DNA of 64,000 bases from Cryptomeria japonica. Lineage: Eukaryota > Streptophyta > Pinopsida > Cupressales > Cupressaceae. The stretch covers positions 205,837,364 to 205,901,363 of the forward strand of contig NC_081409.1 of the NCBI RefSeq assembly GCF_030272615.1, read 5' to 3'. Positions 49,032 through 59,311 of the stretch are shown piece by piece (positions within the stretch are counted from its first letter, which is position 1; each line of letters starts with the position of its first letter). Position numbers and translations under genes: made by a program. A model generated the notes under the pieces. That model was not told where the DNA came from. It did not search any database and saw only the letters and a list, made by a program, of their open reading frames with translations.

Positions 49032-49858
49032 CATTACACAATTGACAGTCATTTCAAATGAGTATGAGTATGTATTACACAGTCATTTCACAATTGACTG
49101 TGTAATACACAGTCATTAATTACAATGTACATTAATGTATTACATAGTCATCAGTCATTTGAAAATGACTGTGTATTACACAATCACAGTCATTTCAAAT
49201 GACTGTGTAATACACAGTCATCATTACAGTCATTTCAAATGACTGATGACTGTGACTGTGTAATACACAGTCATTTGAAATGACTATGACTGTGTAATAC
49301 ACAGTCATTTTCAAATGACTGTGACTGTGTAATGATGACTGTGTAATACACAGTCATTTGAAATGACTGTGACTGTGTAATACACAGTCATTTTCAAATG
49401 ATTGTGACTGTGTATTACACAGTCATTTCAAACGACTGTGTATTACACAGTCATTTGAAATGACTGATGACTGTGTAATACACAGTCATTTGAAATGACT
49501 GTGTAATGACTGTGTATTACACAGTCATTTGAAATGACTGTGACTGTGTAATACACAGTCATTTTCAAATGACTGTGAGTCTGTGACTGTGTAATACACA
49601 GTCATTTGAAATGATTGTGTATTACACAGTCATTTGAAATGACTGTGACTGTGTAATACACAGTCATTTTCAAATGACTGTGTAATACACAGTCATCAAA
49701 TGACTGTGTATTACACAGTCATCAAATGACTGTGTATTACACAGTCATTTCAAATGACTGTGTATTCACAGTCATTTAAAATTTTAAAACATAGTCATTT
49801 GACTCATTTTAATTGACTGTGAATACATAGTCGATTAAAATTTAAAATGACTGTGAAT
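49032..49858. repeat. Palindromic repeat array inside the hAT element
   Basis: About nineteen copies of a 21-base palindrome, TGACTGTGTA and TACACAGTCA around one A or T, alternate with the short palindrome CATTT(G/C)AAATG or spacers such as TTTTC. The period is about 32 bases but varies. The array lies between the transposase start and the right end. It contains no open frame of note. Confidence 0.95.
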
Positions 49859-50208
49859 TCAAAATAAAACAATACAAAAAGATCACAAATAAACAAGTAA
49901 AAACCTGGTCGCGCGTGCAAATGCAAACCCTACTGGAAATCGCCTGGCGTTTTTTGCCTGCGTTTTTTGCCTTCCGGAGTTGCGCGAAATGGAATAAAGA
50001 CTTAGGTTTTTTTTTTGCCTGCGACTTAAGTCGCATTTTTCTCGCGTTTTCGGGCGGGTTTTGGCGATTAACGGCGAGTATTTGTCAATAAAATCGCGGC
50101 GACTATATGGAAAAATCGCGCCGAGTTTTTTCGCAATTAACTCGCACGCCATTATGGATCGCAATTACTCGCAAGTTTTCTAATGGCTCGCCAAGTTTTG
50201 CAAGCTTG

Positions 50209-50216
50209 GTGTTACC
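50209..50216. repeat. hAT target site duplication, right
   Basis: GTGTTACC, matching 45936-45943. Confidence 0.95.
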
Positions 50217-50864
50217 CATTCATCTTGATTGGTAACACCGTTTGCTGACCATATGGTTTCGCACGTTCGACAATGGCGGACGGGATCTTCCTTCCCATCG
50301 CCATTGAACTTCGGCAGTTTCTATTTACTCCCCATCGATGGGGGTCGTCTTCCTGGAGGTGGCTGTGGCTGTGTCTATGCCCCTACGCCGCTCCCTCCAA
50401 TCCCTCCGGTGTCGGTGGTGTCCCGCATGGGTGACTGGAGGTACGGTGTTTTGCCTGCCAAGTGTGGCACCTACCGTATGGCTATCCTCCCCTTCATTGT
50501 CACCCGCGCCCACTCCTGCCTCCCTTTGGTGATCCTCACTTTGTGGTGTAAGGGATAAGTTTCTAAACCGATCCCGGGTCTCTTCGACTAGATCTCTCCT
50601 TAACCTTGTTTCCTTCAGAAACTCTTCGTGGCTCCGCACCCTACGGTGTTCTGGCGACACGTAGAAATTTCCTTCGGCTTCTGCACCCTCCGTGACACCT
50701 CCTTGGTTCCCCTCGGGCCACCCTTCGGCAGGTCGTCCTTCGGCAAGTTGCCTCAGCCTCCGTCTACGTTCTACTTGCTGCTCCAGAATCAAGGCCCTCT
50801 GTGCGGCCTCCCACTCGTCCGTTTCTATTTTTTTATTTCTATCTTTATTTAATATATTGGGCAT
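50217..50864 (-). pseudogene. Gypsy gag, N-terminal part
   Basis: The frame 50325-50864 begins MPNILNKDRNKKIETDEWEA and has an Arg/Glu-rich coiled-coil stretch, then a His/Arg-rich linker. A TAA ends it at 50325. In a neighbouring frame the capsid start LPKFNGDGKEDP and the WSANGVTNQDEW block run up to the hAT insertion. So besides the transposon there is one stop or frame change here. It lies 230 bases downstream of the primer site. Confidence 0.7.
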
Positions 50865-51094
50865 AAATCACTTCCGTACATAGCAAGCACACGCCATGTA
50901 CAAAAAAAAAACTTTTATTATTTTTCCTTTCAGCCACAATTTATCTCAACATTGTGCCCAGATTATTACAGGGTTCAATTTCCCCTTCGCCGATTGTTCC
51001 GTGTGAGCGTCGTTGGCCTCTAGGTTCATCTCACCGACGGGTAGGCCCATCGCGTCCGTGCGCCATCCGCATCTTCCGTTCCCGAGTACGTCTA

Positions 51095-51109
51095 GGCAAC
51101 GACGCCAAA
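51095..51109 (-). other. Primer binding site of the gypsy derivative
   Basis: On the element strand TTTGGCGTCGTTGCC lies directly after the LTR end CAAACA. It resembles the TGGCGCCGTTGCC site of Athila/Tat elements with one change. Confidence 0.82.
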
Positions 51110-51373
51110 TGTTTGCCCTCTCGGGTGAATAACTTAAAACATAAAGCACGTAATGCAGAAATACACCATAGATATCAGACAAGTATAAGAGATGTTATTC
51201 CATTCATCATTGTTCTCCCCATCACAAGTTACATTCAGAAGTATATAAAGATACCGAGGGGGTGCGAGTGCCAACCGTCGCACCACAACTGCCACCCCTT
51301 GGTTGCCAACTAACCAAGACAATTACAACTTAATTAACTAGTTTTATTTTCATGTACAATATTGCCGCCAACA
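51110..51373 (-). repeat. 5' LTR of the gypsy derivative, 264 bp
   Basis: On the element strand it starts TGTTGGCGGC and ends GGGCAAACA, with a TATA-like TTTATATACTTC in the middle. This is very short for a gypsy LTR. Its partner on the left was not found. Confidence 0.75.
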
Positions 51374-52021
51374 CCTCTAAAGCTGAACACAACAAGCTCC
51401 TTCTGAAGCTAAAAACAACAAGCTCCCTCTAAAGCTGAACCTGATTGTAGTATCACCAACTAAGCTATGTCTCTTAGTCTTCGGCCTATGATGCTTCCTC
51501 ACAGGATGTCTCAAAAACTTCCTCTCTTGAATACAATCATCATCTTTATGCTCCTCAGTCCGTCTTGAAAGCATTTAAGAGAGGTTACTAATAGTTCAAG
51601 ACTATCATACATGATTCACTATCCAATGAATTGATAACAGCATGAAAAATTCAAAAAATACTTCTCTTATAAGTTAGTTTCCAACATAACCATCCACTTA
51701 GATCACACTAAATCATTTGATGATGGTTGTGTAGCCTTCAGTCCTCGCCATCACTCAGAATCCATTCTCATCTATAAGTACTTCATAAATACCCTCGCCA
51801 TAGGAGTGCGAATTTAGTTTAAAGTCTGGACACTACGTGACATTAGCAATCAATAGTTGTGAATCATTTCCCAATTTGTATGAGTAGAGCGATAAGCCTG
51901 ATAGAATTGCATTCATGCCAGTCTTCTTCAACACTTCTCTATGCTATCTGCTCTGATTTCTTAGTCTGCAAAAAGGATGTAGGATCTACCTTCAAGCTGT
52001 TAGGCTTTATAGAAGGAACCC
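51374..52021 (-). other. Interior flank of the copia-like element
   Basis: Non-coding sequence between the copia primer site and the gypsy insertion. It includes repeated AACAACAAGCTCC.TCT.AAGCTGAA words (51380-51440). No domain is seen. Confidence 0.5.
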
Positions 52022-52033
52022 GCTCTGATACCA
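52022..52033 (-). other. Primer binding site of the copia-like element
   Basis: TGGTATCAGAGC on the element strand, touching the LTR end at 52034 with no gap. Confidence 0.88.
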
Positions 52034-52369
52034 TGTTAGTCTACCTGGATCAAATTAGCAGTATAGAACAGAAAACCAATCTAAAATAAAGCACACATAA
52101 CACGCTTATACCCTAGGAAAACCTCCATCTTGGAGGTGAAAAACCCAACTACAATATCTCAGATCTTTATTAAACAATAACCAATTGAATCTTTACAATG
52201 AGCTCCAACACTTGAAGCTATCAGCAAACTAAACACAGTGAACTTATTTGCAGATGTTGCTGTCACAAAGATGAAGTTCACTAATGATGTCCACAGCCTT
52301 CAATGACAGTTCGCTGACCTTCAAGTGAAGACTGTTGTCAGAAAGGAAGGTTTGCTGCCCTTCGGATGG
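52034..52369 (-). repeat. 5' LTR fragment of the copia-like element
   Basis: It matches 41911-42248 closely with a few substitutions, then breaks off after TTCGGATGG, where the other copy continues. The U3 part is lost, so this LTR has no promoter. Confidence 0.88.
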
Positions 52370-52661
52370 TCCTACATATCTAGGTGCAAGCTTGGATGAT
52401 TTCCCAAATTTTATGGCACTTTTGTGGGGTTTGACCCGTAAAAGAACTTTCTCTCCCACTTCAAATTGTCTGGGAGTTCGCTTTGCATCCATGTAGCTTG
52501 TTTTGTCGATCATTAGCTTCTACTAACCTTTTTCTGACCAGCTTTACTTGTTCTTCCATTTCTAAGAGCATTTCTAGACCAAGGGTTATCCTATCTTCCA
52601 GATTATCCCAACTGATAGGAGTTCTACACCTACTTCCGTATAGTGCCTCAAATGGTGCCAT
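52370..52661 (-). pseudogene. Integrase C-terminal part (second gypsy)
   Basis: Two overlapping frames hold MAPFEALYGSRCRTPISW, then KLVRKRLVEANDRQNK, and after a shift FEVGEKVLLRVKPHKS and SSKLAPRYVG. These are the conserved end of the integrase core and the GKLAPRYVGP-like block of the C-terminal domain, where the copy breaks off. Confidence 0.85.
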
Positions 52662-53164
52662 TTTTATACACGACTAATAGTTGTTATAAGCCAACTCGAC
52701 TAAGGGAAGATAATCTTCCCAGTTGTACTGCTAGTCCATGTGGTACATTCTTAGAAGATCCTCTAGCACCTGATTGACCCTTTTTGTCTGGCCATCTATC
52801 TTTGGATGATAGACGAAGCTGATGTTTAATTGAGTACCTAAGGCTACAAACAAGGTTTGCCAGAACCTGGATGCCATTCTAGCATTCTTATCTGATATTA
52901 TCTTCTCATGTACTCCATGTAATCTAAATATTTCTTATACAAACTTGTAGGCCATAGTGGATGCCCTATCTGTTAGGTTTCTCGGTTGAAGTGGGCTACC
53001 GTTGTAAGTCTATCAACCACTAACAAAATGGCATTATGTTTATTCCTAGACATAGGCAATTCTTGGATGAAGTCCAAATTGATTATTTGTCATTTCCAAT
53101 TGGGAACTGCATTGAGCTGTAACAAACCTACAGGGTGTTGATGCTTTGCTTTAACCCTTTGTCA

Positions 53165-53356
53165 TTATAAGCAACTAGCCACAAACCTTGTGGCATCTTT
53201 TTTCATCCCCTTCAAGAAGTATAAGGGTTTAATATCAGCTAGGAGTTTAGTAACCCTTAGGTGTTCCGAATAGGGTGTTGAATGTATCTCTTTCCGTAGT
53301 GAGTTTCTTAATTTAGAGGATTCAGGCACATACATTTTGCCTTGATACCTTAGCAT
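53165..53356 (-). pseudogene. Integrase zinc-binding part (second gypsy)
   Basis: The frame reads MLRYQGKMYVPESSKLRNSL, then a His-containing YSEHLRVTKLLADIKPLYF, and the Cys side of the HHCC finger. The first His is kept (IHSTPYSEH), and the Cys pair is only partly visible before the stop. Confidence 0.75.
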
Positions 53357-53891
53357 CCCATCAGTTTCAATTCAAAAACTCTCATATCTTGGATCTTGAA
53401 AATTTAGTTGTAGGGCTTCTTTTACCTATTGGTAATATCTGTCACCCTCTAACTGCCAAAGCACTCAGTTCTTGAAATCTGTATACACTACAGTTGCAGC
53501 ATTAATGTGATGTCGACGGCTAAAAGCATCTGCCACTCGATTTTCCTTTCCTTTGATGTAGCTAATCTCAAAGTCATAGTTGAAGATTAATTCCAGCCAT
53601 CGTCTTTGTCATGCATTGAGATTGGGTTGGGTGAAAATGTATTTCAGACCCTGGTGATCAAATCGGGGCTCAAAAGGTTTACCTAATAAATAATTTGTAA
53701 GGCGTGCACTATTGCAATGAACTCCAAATCATGTGGTGCATAAATTTATTCATAATTTTTGAGTTTTCGAGATTTATAGGCTATAGCATGCCCATTCTAC
53801 ATTAGGACTCTGCCCAGTCCTTCCCCTAATGAATCGATTACCACCATAAAATGTCCTTTAAGAACTAGCACTTTTAATATCAGTGTCACGA

Positions 53892-54351
53892 TTAACCTTT
53901 CTTTAACGAGTTCAAATTCTTTTTGACACTTTTCAGTCCATTCAAATCTCTTTCCTTTCCTTGAAGTGAAGTTATTGGGTAAGCTTTGCGTGAGAAGTTC
54001 ATTACAAACTTCCTATAGTAACCTGCTAAACCCATAAAGCTTCTTACTTCGTGCACATTTCTAGGAGTTGGCCACTCTAAAATAGCCTTAATTTTAGCTG
54101 GATCTACAACCATACCTTTAGTTAAGATGATATGCCCTAAATATTGCACCTCTTCTTGGAAGAAAGTGCATTTGGATAACTTTCCATACAGTTTATTTCA
54201 CTCAAGCATTGAAGAACAGTTTGCAAATGCTAAAGATGCTCTTCCTCATTCTTGGAGTATATTAGAATATCATCTAGGAATACCAGTACGAACTTGTCGA
54301 TACAATCATGAAATACACCATTCATTAGGTTCATGAATGCGACTAGGATAT
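53892..54351 (-). pseudogene. Reverse transcriptase, 3' part (second gypsy)
   Basis: From 54351 down the frame reads [16 protein letters not shown] and [16 protein letters not shown], the catalytic box. After two stops it continues with [20 protein letters not shown] and [14 protein letters not shown]. The insertion point at 54351/54352 lies about 30 codons before the catalytic Asp pair. Confidence 0.85.
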
Positions 54352-54820
54352 TGTTGTGACCATCTCACACATCGCCCCATCAAATGGGGACCCCTCTCTT
54401 TTTTGGGACTCACTTTCTCTTTGCTCGGCTTTTCTCTGCTTGTTAAGTGTTTTGAGTGAGTTAGTGTTGGCCTAGGTTAGGTAAATTGGGGTTTCTTTTG
54501 AATAGCTTGCCTCATAATTCTCCCTAGGGTTCATTTAAGGGTCGAGTCTGGCCTAAGAATGGGAAGTCATAGTTCTATGCCTAGAATCCTGATGTGAATT
54601 TCAGCAAGGCCTTGCCTTCGAGAGTTGAAGAATGTATATTTTGTAGAGGTCTTGAGAGTTTGAGTCCAAATGAGTCAGGGGTGTGGATCAAGTTGTAAGT
54701 TGTTAGGCCAGAGTATTGTCTTATGTGAAGTCTAAGTTGATATGATGAAGCAAATAATCGAAGTGTAGGCACGAACGATGAAGGCTAGCAAGGGAAAGTT
54801 GATTGAAAGACTGTCAAAAT

Positions 54821-56605
54821 CACTCCTGACCCTTCCAAAGTTTCAAGAGTGAATCTCTTAAGAAAGAGATCATTACCCTCATTTGGGATGGATTCTTACA
54901 CTTTAAGACCTTGTTTGGTGCTAATACACTTGCCTATCCCTTTGGAGGAATGTAATTGTGAGAGATAGATTTAAAAATTTGAGAGAGATTTAAGAATTTG
55001 GCCTTAAATGTTAAATTCGCTCCTGACCCTTCCAAAGGGTCCAAAGCGAATTCCTCCTAAACTCTCTCCTAATTTGGATGAAATCTCATTCTAGAAAGGC
55101 ATGAATTGGAAAGAAATTAGCTTGAATCCACCCTTGGAGGTACCTTTGAACAAACTTAGCCTTGGAAAGATAAGAATTTGAGCTTAAAAAATAATTTTGC
55201 TCCTGACGCTTCCAAAGGGTCTAGAGCGAATTCTCCTAAGAACCTCTCTTGGTCCTAACTTAAACTATAACCCTTGCTTCCAGGCTTCAATTGAACAAAG
55301 AATGATCTATACATGCCTTATAAATGAACTAAAGCAAACTTGAAGACCAAAATGAGAGAAGTTTGAACCAAGAAGCAAATCCTTACAAGGATGCCCTATT
55401 TCACCTAATGCACCAAAAAGTCTTGTTTTAAGCTAAGATAGAAGCGAGTTGACATAATCATGATATGAGGAAGGTTTGAAAAATTGAGTTCAAGGCGAAG
55501 TAATGATGAATGGAAGATGAATGGCATCAAAGGAAGAAAATCGCTCCTGAACCTTCCAAAGGGTTCGGAGCAAATTTTCCTAAACACCTATGTGCTCCTT
55601 GTTTAGGTCAAAATCTTTGTTCCTTTGACGTGGTTGAGAGAGGATTGATGTATACTTGCCTTGAGAAGTGAATTGAAGCAAAGGAAATGATGAATTTGAG
55701 ACTAAATGACAAAATTCGCTCCTGACCCTTCTAAAGGGTCCACAGCGAATTTTCCTAAGACCCTCCCTTTTGCTTCAAAAATGGACTAATTTCATGCCTT
55801 GGAAACTCAACTAGGACGTTATCATGCCTTGGAAACAATTGAAGTAAAGAAAAATGATGAAAAAGTGAAGGATTTGAGTCTAAAGGAGCAAATTTTGCTC
55901 CTGACCCTCTCAAAAGGTCCAGAGCGAATTTCACCTAAGCTCCTGACCCTTCCAAGGGGTCCCGAGCGACATCCTTAGAAAGGCCTAATTTCTCACCAAA
56001 AGCATTGAGTGGACATCACTTTGAGGGCAAATAGACATGATTGAGATGAAGGACCCAAAAGCCAAGTCTAAGAGCAAAGTTGAAGGAAATGATGAGAGTT
56101 TGAGTGCAAATAGCTATTTCGCTCCTGACCCTTCCAAAGGGTCCAAAGCGAATTCTCTTGAAAACTCTCCCAATTTACATCAAGCCTGGCAATGATTGAG
56201 GTTGATTGAACTTAGAGGCATCATTTGAGTGAGTTGTGGTCACAAAGTGTGAAGAATTTGTGCAAAAAATTGCAAAATTTGCTCCCGACCCTTCCAAAGG
56301 GTCCAGAGCGAATTTTCTCAAAGGGTCGTTTACCTTCCAAAGGTGCCAAAGCGAAATCCTTGAGGAGACCTAATTCTTCACCAAAGTCATTGAATGGTTG
56401 TCATTTTGAGCGATGGTTAGAGCAAATTGGCTTGAGTATGGAAAGAAAAGGATCAAAGTTCAAGTCTAAGACAAAGATATGAGAAAATAAGTGTAAATTG
56501 AGCCTAAAGGAGCAAATTCGCTCCTAGCCCTTCCAAAGGGTCCAGAGCGAAATGCATTGAAGAAAGGAATTTCGCTCAGGTCCCTCTCTAAGGTACACAA
56601 GCAAT
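54821..56605 (+). repeat. Array of about twelve 35-base hairpin motifs in U3
   Basis: Copies begin near 54821, 55016, 55196, 55540, 55714, 55893, 55938, 56118, 56278, 56321, 56517 and 56569. The consensus folds as outer arms TTCGCTC / GAGCGAA, a 3x3 internal loop CTG / CCA, inner arms ACCCTT / AAGGGT, and a CCA loop. The first, tenth and twelfth copies are decayed. Spacers of 0 to 310 bases are unrelated to each other except for loose GAATTGAAG-like words. Confidence 0.9.
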
Positions 56606-56870
56606 GTTGTTGTCAAACACATATACCTCTTACGGAAAAAGGGAAAAAGCGTATGGTAAAGACTAAATGGAGAAGAGGCTAGATGCAAGTCGGCCTAAGA
56701 GCAAACAAATTGGCTAAGCAACATAGATGCATTGATAAACCAATTTCACCTTTTTCGCACCAAAACAAGGTTGAAATTTTGATTAGAAAGTTGGCCAGGT
56801 TAAAGGAAATGCGGTAGGTTTTATTCAAGTCCGCTTTCATCTAGAAAGCACATCTCCCCATGAAGGCACC

Positions 56871-56877
56871 TATAAAG
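56871..56877 (+). promoter_or_regulatory. Possible TATA box for the embedded cassette
   Basis: TATAAAG follows GAAGGCACC, about 790 bases before the first ATG. A splice-like donor (GGTAAGC at 57215) and acceptor (TTTTTCAG at 57354-57361) lie between, so the leader may hold an intron. This is inference. Confidence 0.4.
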
Positions 56878-57656
56878 GAGGATTGATCATTGACCATTTA
56901 TCATTTATTCCAACAAATTTCCTTTAAGGCAAATTTAAGAGCAGATTGAGAGGGCGATACTCAGCAGTTGGAAGGAGAGTTCCAGACTTGACAAGTGCAA
57001 AGGCCTAATTTTATATATTGATGAAAGCGAATTCCAAAGGGCATGATAGCGATCTTTTCTTAGCCTATACCTGGTGTAATAAAAGCAGATTAATGAGAGT
57101 AATCTTTCAACAGTAAAGAAGCAAATTCCAGACCTATCAGCAGTCTTCATTTTTTTTAATTCGCCAAGGCATCTTCTTAAAGACAGACTTAGTAGCTAAA
57201 TTGGTGAGTGGAGAGGTAAGCTTCAGATTTGAGAGCGTAAGTTTAAAAAATACCGATCCTTATAAAGAGACTCTGATATATTTAAGGTGTAGGTCTTGTG
57301 AAAGCATCACTTGGAAGGAATGTGAATTCAACAGCAACTTACCATTTACCCATCTTTTTCAGGTTGCTATCTTTAAAATCAAGGTTAAGGTATGTGCAAT
57401 CTGATTTGTTTGAAGGAGTTTTAATGAAGATTTGATTCAGTTCAATATCACTTATTTTAGAGAAGTTAAGTCTTCATGATATAGCTTGATTCATATGTGA
57501 TGTCGATTTGAAAATTCATAATTTTAAAGCTTATTATTTTGATTTTCAAATTGAAGTCCATAGTATAGGCATAGTTGCTATTTTAAGGTCTTGAATTAAT
57601 CATCTTGTGACCTATCTCTTTAAAACCCTAAATTAAGGTATCTACATAGGTGATAA

Positions 57657-58826
57657 ATGGCAAACCCCAAAGCAAGCGGATCCTCTACTCGGCAAGCCCT
57701 CATTAAGGAAGATCAAAGGAGTGACGACTTGGAGACGAGGATCATATCCAAGTGGAGCAATGTCAGAGATATCAATCTAGGAAACTTCAATGTGAAGAAG
57801 TTTCAAGAAGCACCCTACATCGGCAAGCCATCACCCATAGCCAAGAAGATAATTGAGAGTGGAATCATCAAGGCGGCAAGTTTCCCTCCCACAATTAGGT
57901 GTCATGAGCTAATGATCGAATGTGCCAGCCACTATGATTCACATTCAAGGACAATTGTGGCCAAGGATGGGACTGTCCTCGCCTATCTCTCAGAGGGAGC
58001 TATAAGTGAAGCTTTTCATCTTCCAGAGCAGAGGGATATGATCTACAAGAGCCTAGAAGGAGCCAAGTCTATCTACGAAGATGATCTTGATACTTGTCTA
58101 AATTTCGTCAATAAGAATTGGTTGCTCAAGAGTAGGCCTTGCCTAAATAAGATACCCAATACACCTCACAAAATTGACTTCCAAGAAGAATTCAGAGACT
58201 TGATAACCATGCTTAATCGAGTTGTAGGTGCCTCTCAAGCCTTCTTTTTCAACAAGTGGATGTTTTTCTTTATACAAGTGATCGTACAAGGGAAAGGGAT
58301 GTTCAACTGGGCCAGGATTATCAGTAACAACCTAGATGTGCAGTTGCGGAGATTAGTCCCTACTAAGTCATTCCACATGAGCTCATATGTTATATATTCT
58401 TTAGCCAGATGTTATGAGTATGCGGGACTACCACACAAAGGCGTTGTTGGGAGAGGGCCCGGAGAGATAAAAGTATGTGATTCCTATGCCCAATTGCATC
58501 ATCCACCTAAGAAGTACTACAAGCTAGTCAATGATACTTTCACAATGCATATCACTAGGACACTACAAGGAGGAATTCATCAACGACTATCTCCAAAAGC
58601 ACAAGAGCTCGTGAAGAAACATGGTGCGTGGTTCATTCAATTTCCTAAATTCACCTACATCAAAATTCATGGATGTCCTACACCTCCTTATATGTTGCCA
58701 AGGTATCCAACGGATAGGATAGTACTACTTGAGGTAACTCGACAGTTGGCAGCGTGTGCTAAGGTATTGAGGCACAAGCATGGGAATTGTATCCCTATTA
58801 CCCATTTCGCTTGGAAATTCAATTGA
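57657..58826 (+). CDS. Unknown 389-residue protein of the embedded cassette
   Basis: I do not recognise a named family. The protein starts MANPKASGSSTRQALIKEDQ. It has a compact middle with KDGTVLAYLSEGAISEAFHL, then a Trp/Phe-rich helix region (FFFNKWMFFFIQVIVQGKG) and a C-terminal part with HGAWFIQFPKFTYIKIHG and YPTDRIVLLEVTRQL. The general layout (a globular domain with a G-x-I-S-x-x-F-x-L-P-like phrase) is reminiscent of the putative plant transposon proteins in extra ORFs of Athila/Ogre-type elements, but this is weak. No zinc finger, protease or RT motif is present. The reading frame is intact for 1.2 kb between decayed repeats, which suggests recent function. The next frame overlaps it, so the true end may be a frameshift. 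Confidence 0.6.
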   Translation: MANPKASGSSTRQALIKEDQRSDDLETRIISKWSNVRDINLGNFNVKKFQEAPYIGKPSPIAKKIIESGIIKAASFPPTIRCHELMIECASHYDSHSRTIVAKDGTVLAYLSEGAISEAFHLPEQRDMIYKSLEGAKSIYEDDLDTCLNFVNKNWLLKSRPCLNKIPNTPHKIDFQEEFRDLITMLNRVVGASQAFFFNKWMFFFIQVIVQGKGMFNWARIISNNLDVQLRRLVPTKSFHMSSYVIYSLARCYEYAGLPHKGVVGRGPGEIKVCDSYAQLHHPPKKYYKLVNDTFTMHITRTLQGGIHQRLSPKAQELVKKHGAWFIQFPKFTYIKIHGCPTPPYMLPRYPTDRIVLLEVTRQLAACAKVLRHKHGNCIPITHFAWKFN

Positions 58827-59232
58827 AGATTGTCCTAACTCTCAAGCAGTTGAAGATGCAAAAAAGGAGCTATCTCTCTACTCATTCACATCTTTTGCTT
58901 CGAGAGATAATTTTGATCCTAGTGGTCATATGGAAGAAACAATCGGGAAGAAACACAAGCATGTGTCCCAAGTAGAGGATTTTTGGATAAATGCTCAAGA
59001 TGATTTGGAAATAAAGAAGAGGATGCACTCTCGATTGCCCTTGGATCTTATCAAGATGTGCAAAGTTTATAGAGTGGCAAATCAAGCACAAGACAATGGC
59101 AGATATCTCCAATCTTCCTATGAGAAAGAAAACAAAGAAGTAAAGATTGATTGGGATGAACAAGAGGTCGCGGACTTCAGAGTATTGATGGATCCAGTTT
59201 TGAGTTGTACTCACAGATGGGTGGATCTCTAG
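58780..59232 (+). CDS. Cassette protein, continuation in a second frame
   Basis: This overlaps the end of the 389-residue frame in another phase and carries on with acidic, Ser/Lys-rich sequence (DFWINAQDDLEIKKRMHSRL). No domain is seen. The overlap and like composition suggest one long protein broken by a single shift near 58800-58830, or less likely a programmed shift. Confidence 0.45.
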   Translation: MGIVSLLPISLGNSIEDCPNSQAVEDAKKELSLYSFTSFASRDNFDPSGHMEETIGKKHKHVSQVEDFWINAQDDLEIKKRMHSRLPLDLIKMCKVYRVANQAQDNGRYLQSSYEKENKEVKIDWDEQEVADFRVLMDPVLSCTHRWVDL

Positions 59233-59311
59233 CATCAAAAGTTGAAGGAACAAAACATAGCTATGACATTCAGCTTGGAAACAAGAATGGAAGAAGGAGA
59301 GGCGAGTACAA

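Larger units (their letters stand above)
45944..50208 (-). mobile_element. hAT DNA transposon, 4,265 bp
   Basis: Its ends are CAAGCTTGAAAAACTCGG (left) and, read inward from the right, CAAGCTTGCAAAACTTGGC. They are flanked by perfect 8-bp duplications GTGTTACC. It carries a transposase gene on the minus strand (46360-48781). Subterminal AACTCGGCAAAACTCGG words lie at the left (45950-46045) and ACTCGC/CGGCG words at the right (50000-50200), which are possible transposase binding sites. A palindromic repeat array lies between gene and right end. It is inserted in gypsy gag, whose frame resumes on both sides. Confidence 0.95.
42880..51373 (-). mobile_element. Gypsy derivative with gag and protease only
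   Basis: A minus-strand element inserted in the copia-like element. It has a 264-bp 5' LTR (51110-51373), a primer site of the TGGCGxCGTTGCC type used by Athila/Tat relatives (51095-51109), gag, protease, and then directly the tail of integrase. RT, RNase H and most of integrase are missing. A GC-rich palindromic repeat follows, and no 3' LTR is found, so its left end near 42880 is approximate. A hAT transposon (45944-50208) splits gag. It could move only with help from another element. Confidence 0.8.
41911..52369 (-). mobile_element. Ty1/copia-like element, minus strand, filled by nested insertions
   Basis: The left LTR (41911-42648) with its polypurine tract and the right LTR piece (52034-52369) with a flush tRNA-Met primer site show one minus-strand element. 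Its own interior is visible only as short flanks (about 42661-42880 and 51374-52021). The rest is occupied by a gypsy derivative that itself holds a hAT element. The right LTR is cut at 52369, where it joins another gypsy fragment. No copia pol is recognisable, so it was either gutted or always non-coding. The class is inferred from the LTR and primer site. Confidence 0.72.
52370..54351 (-). mobile_element. Second gypsy pol fragment, minus strand
   Basis: A minus-strand gypsy pol running from within reverse transcriptase (at 54351) to the integrase C-terminus (at 52370). Both ends are cut: on the left by the junction with the copia LTR fragment, on the right by insertion of the plus-strand LTR at 54352. 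Many stops show it is old. It is a different family from the chromovirus at 26.8-34 kb, judged by its integrase tail. Confidence 0.85.

Noticed and set aside
49032-49858. Regular repeats that look like a CRISPR array
   Set aside because: The repeats are palindromic, touch each other, have no unique spacers, and lie inside a eukaryotic hAT element.
54821-56605. microRNA precursors
   Set aside because: The arms are only about 16 bases with a 3x3 internal loop and a 3-base loop, too short for a plant pre-miRNA.
54352-57650. Reading 54352-57650 as a complete ordinary 5' LTR with the cassette as interior
   Set aside because: The R/U5 landmarks shared by the solo LTR and 61047-61746 (AGAAGATCGCAC, GTCAACTGGA, TATATAAGC) are absent there, so no U5 precedes the cassette. 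Kept only as a weaker alternative.
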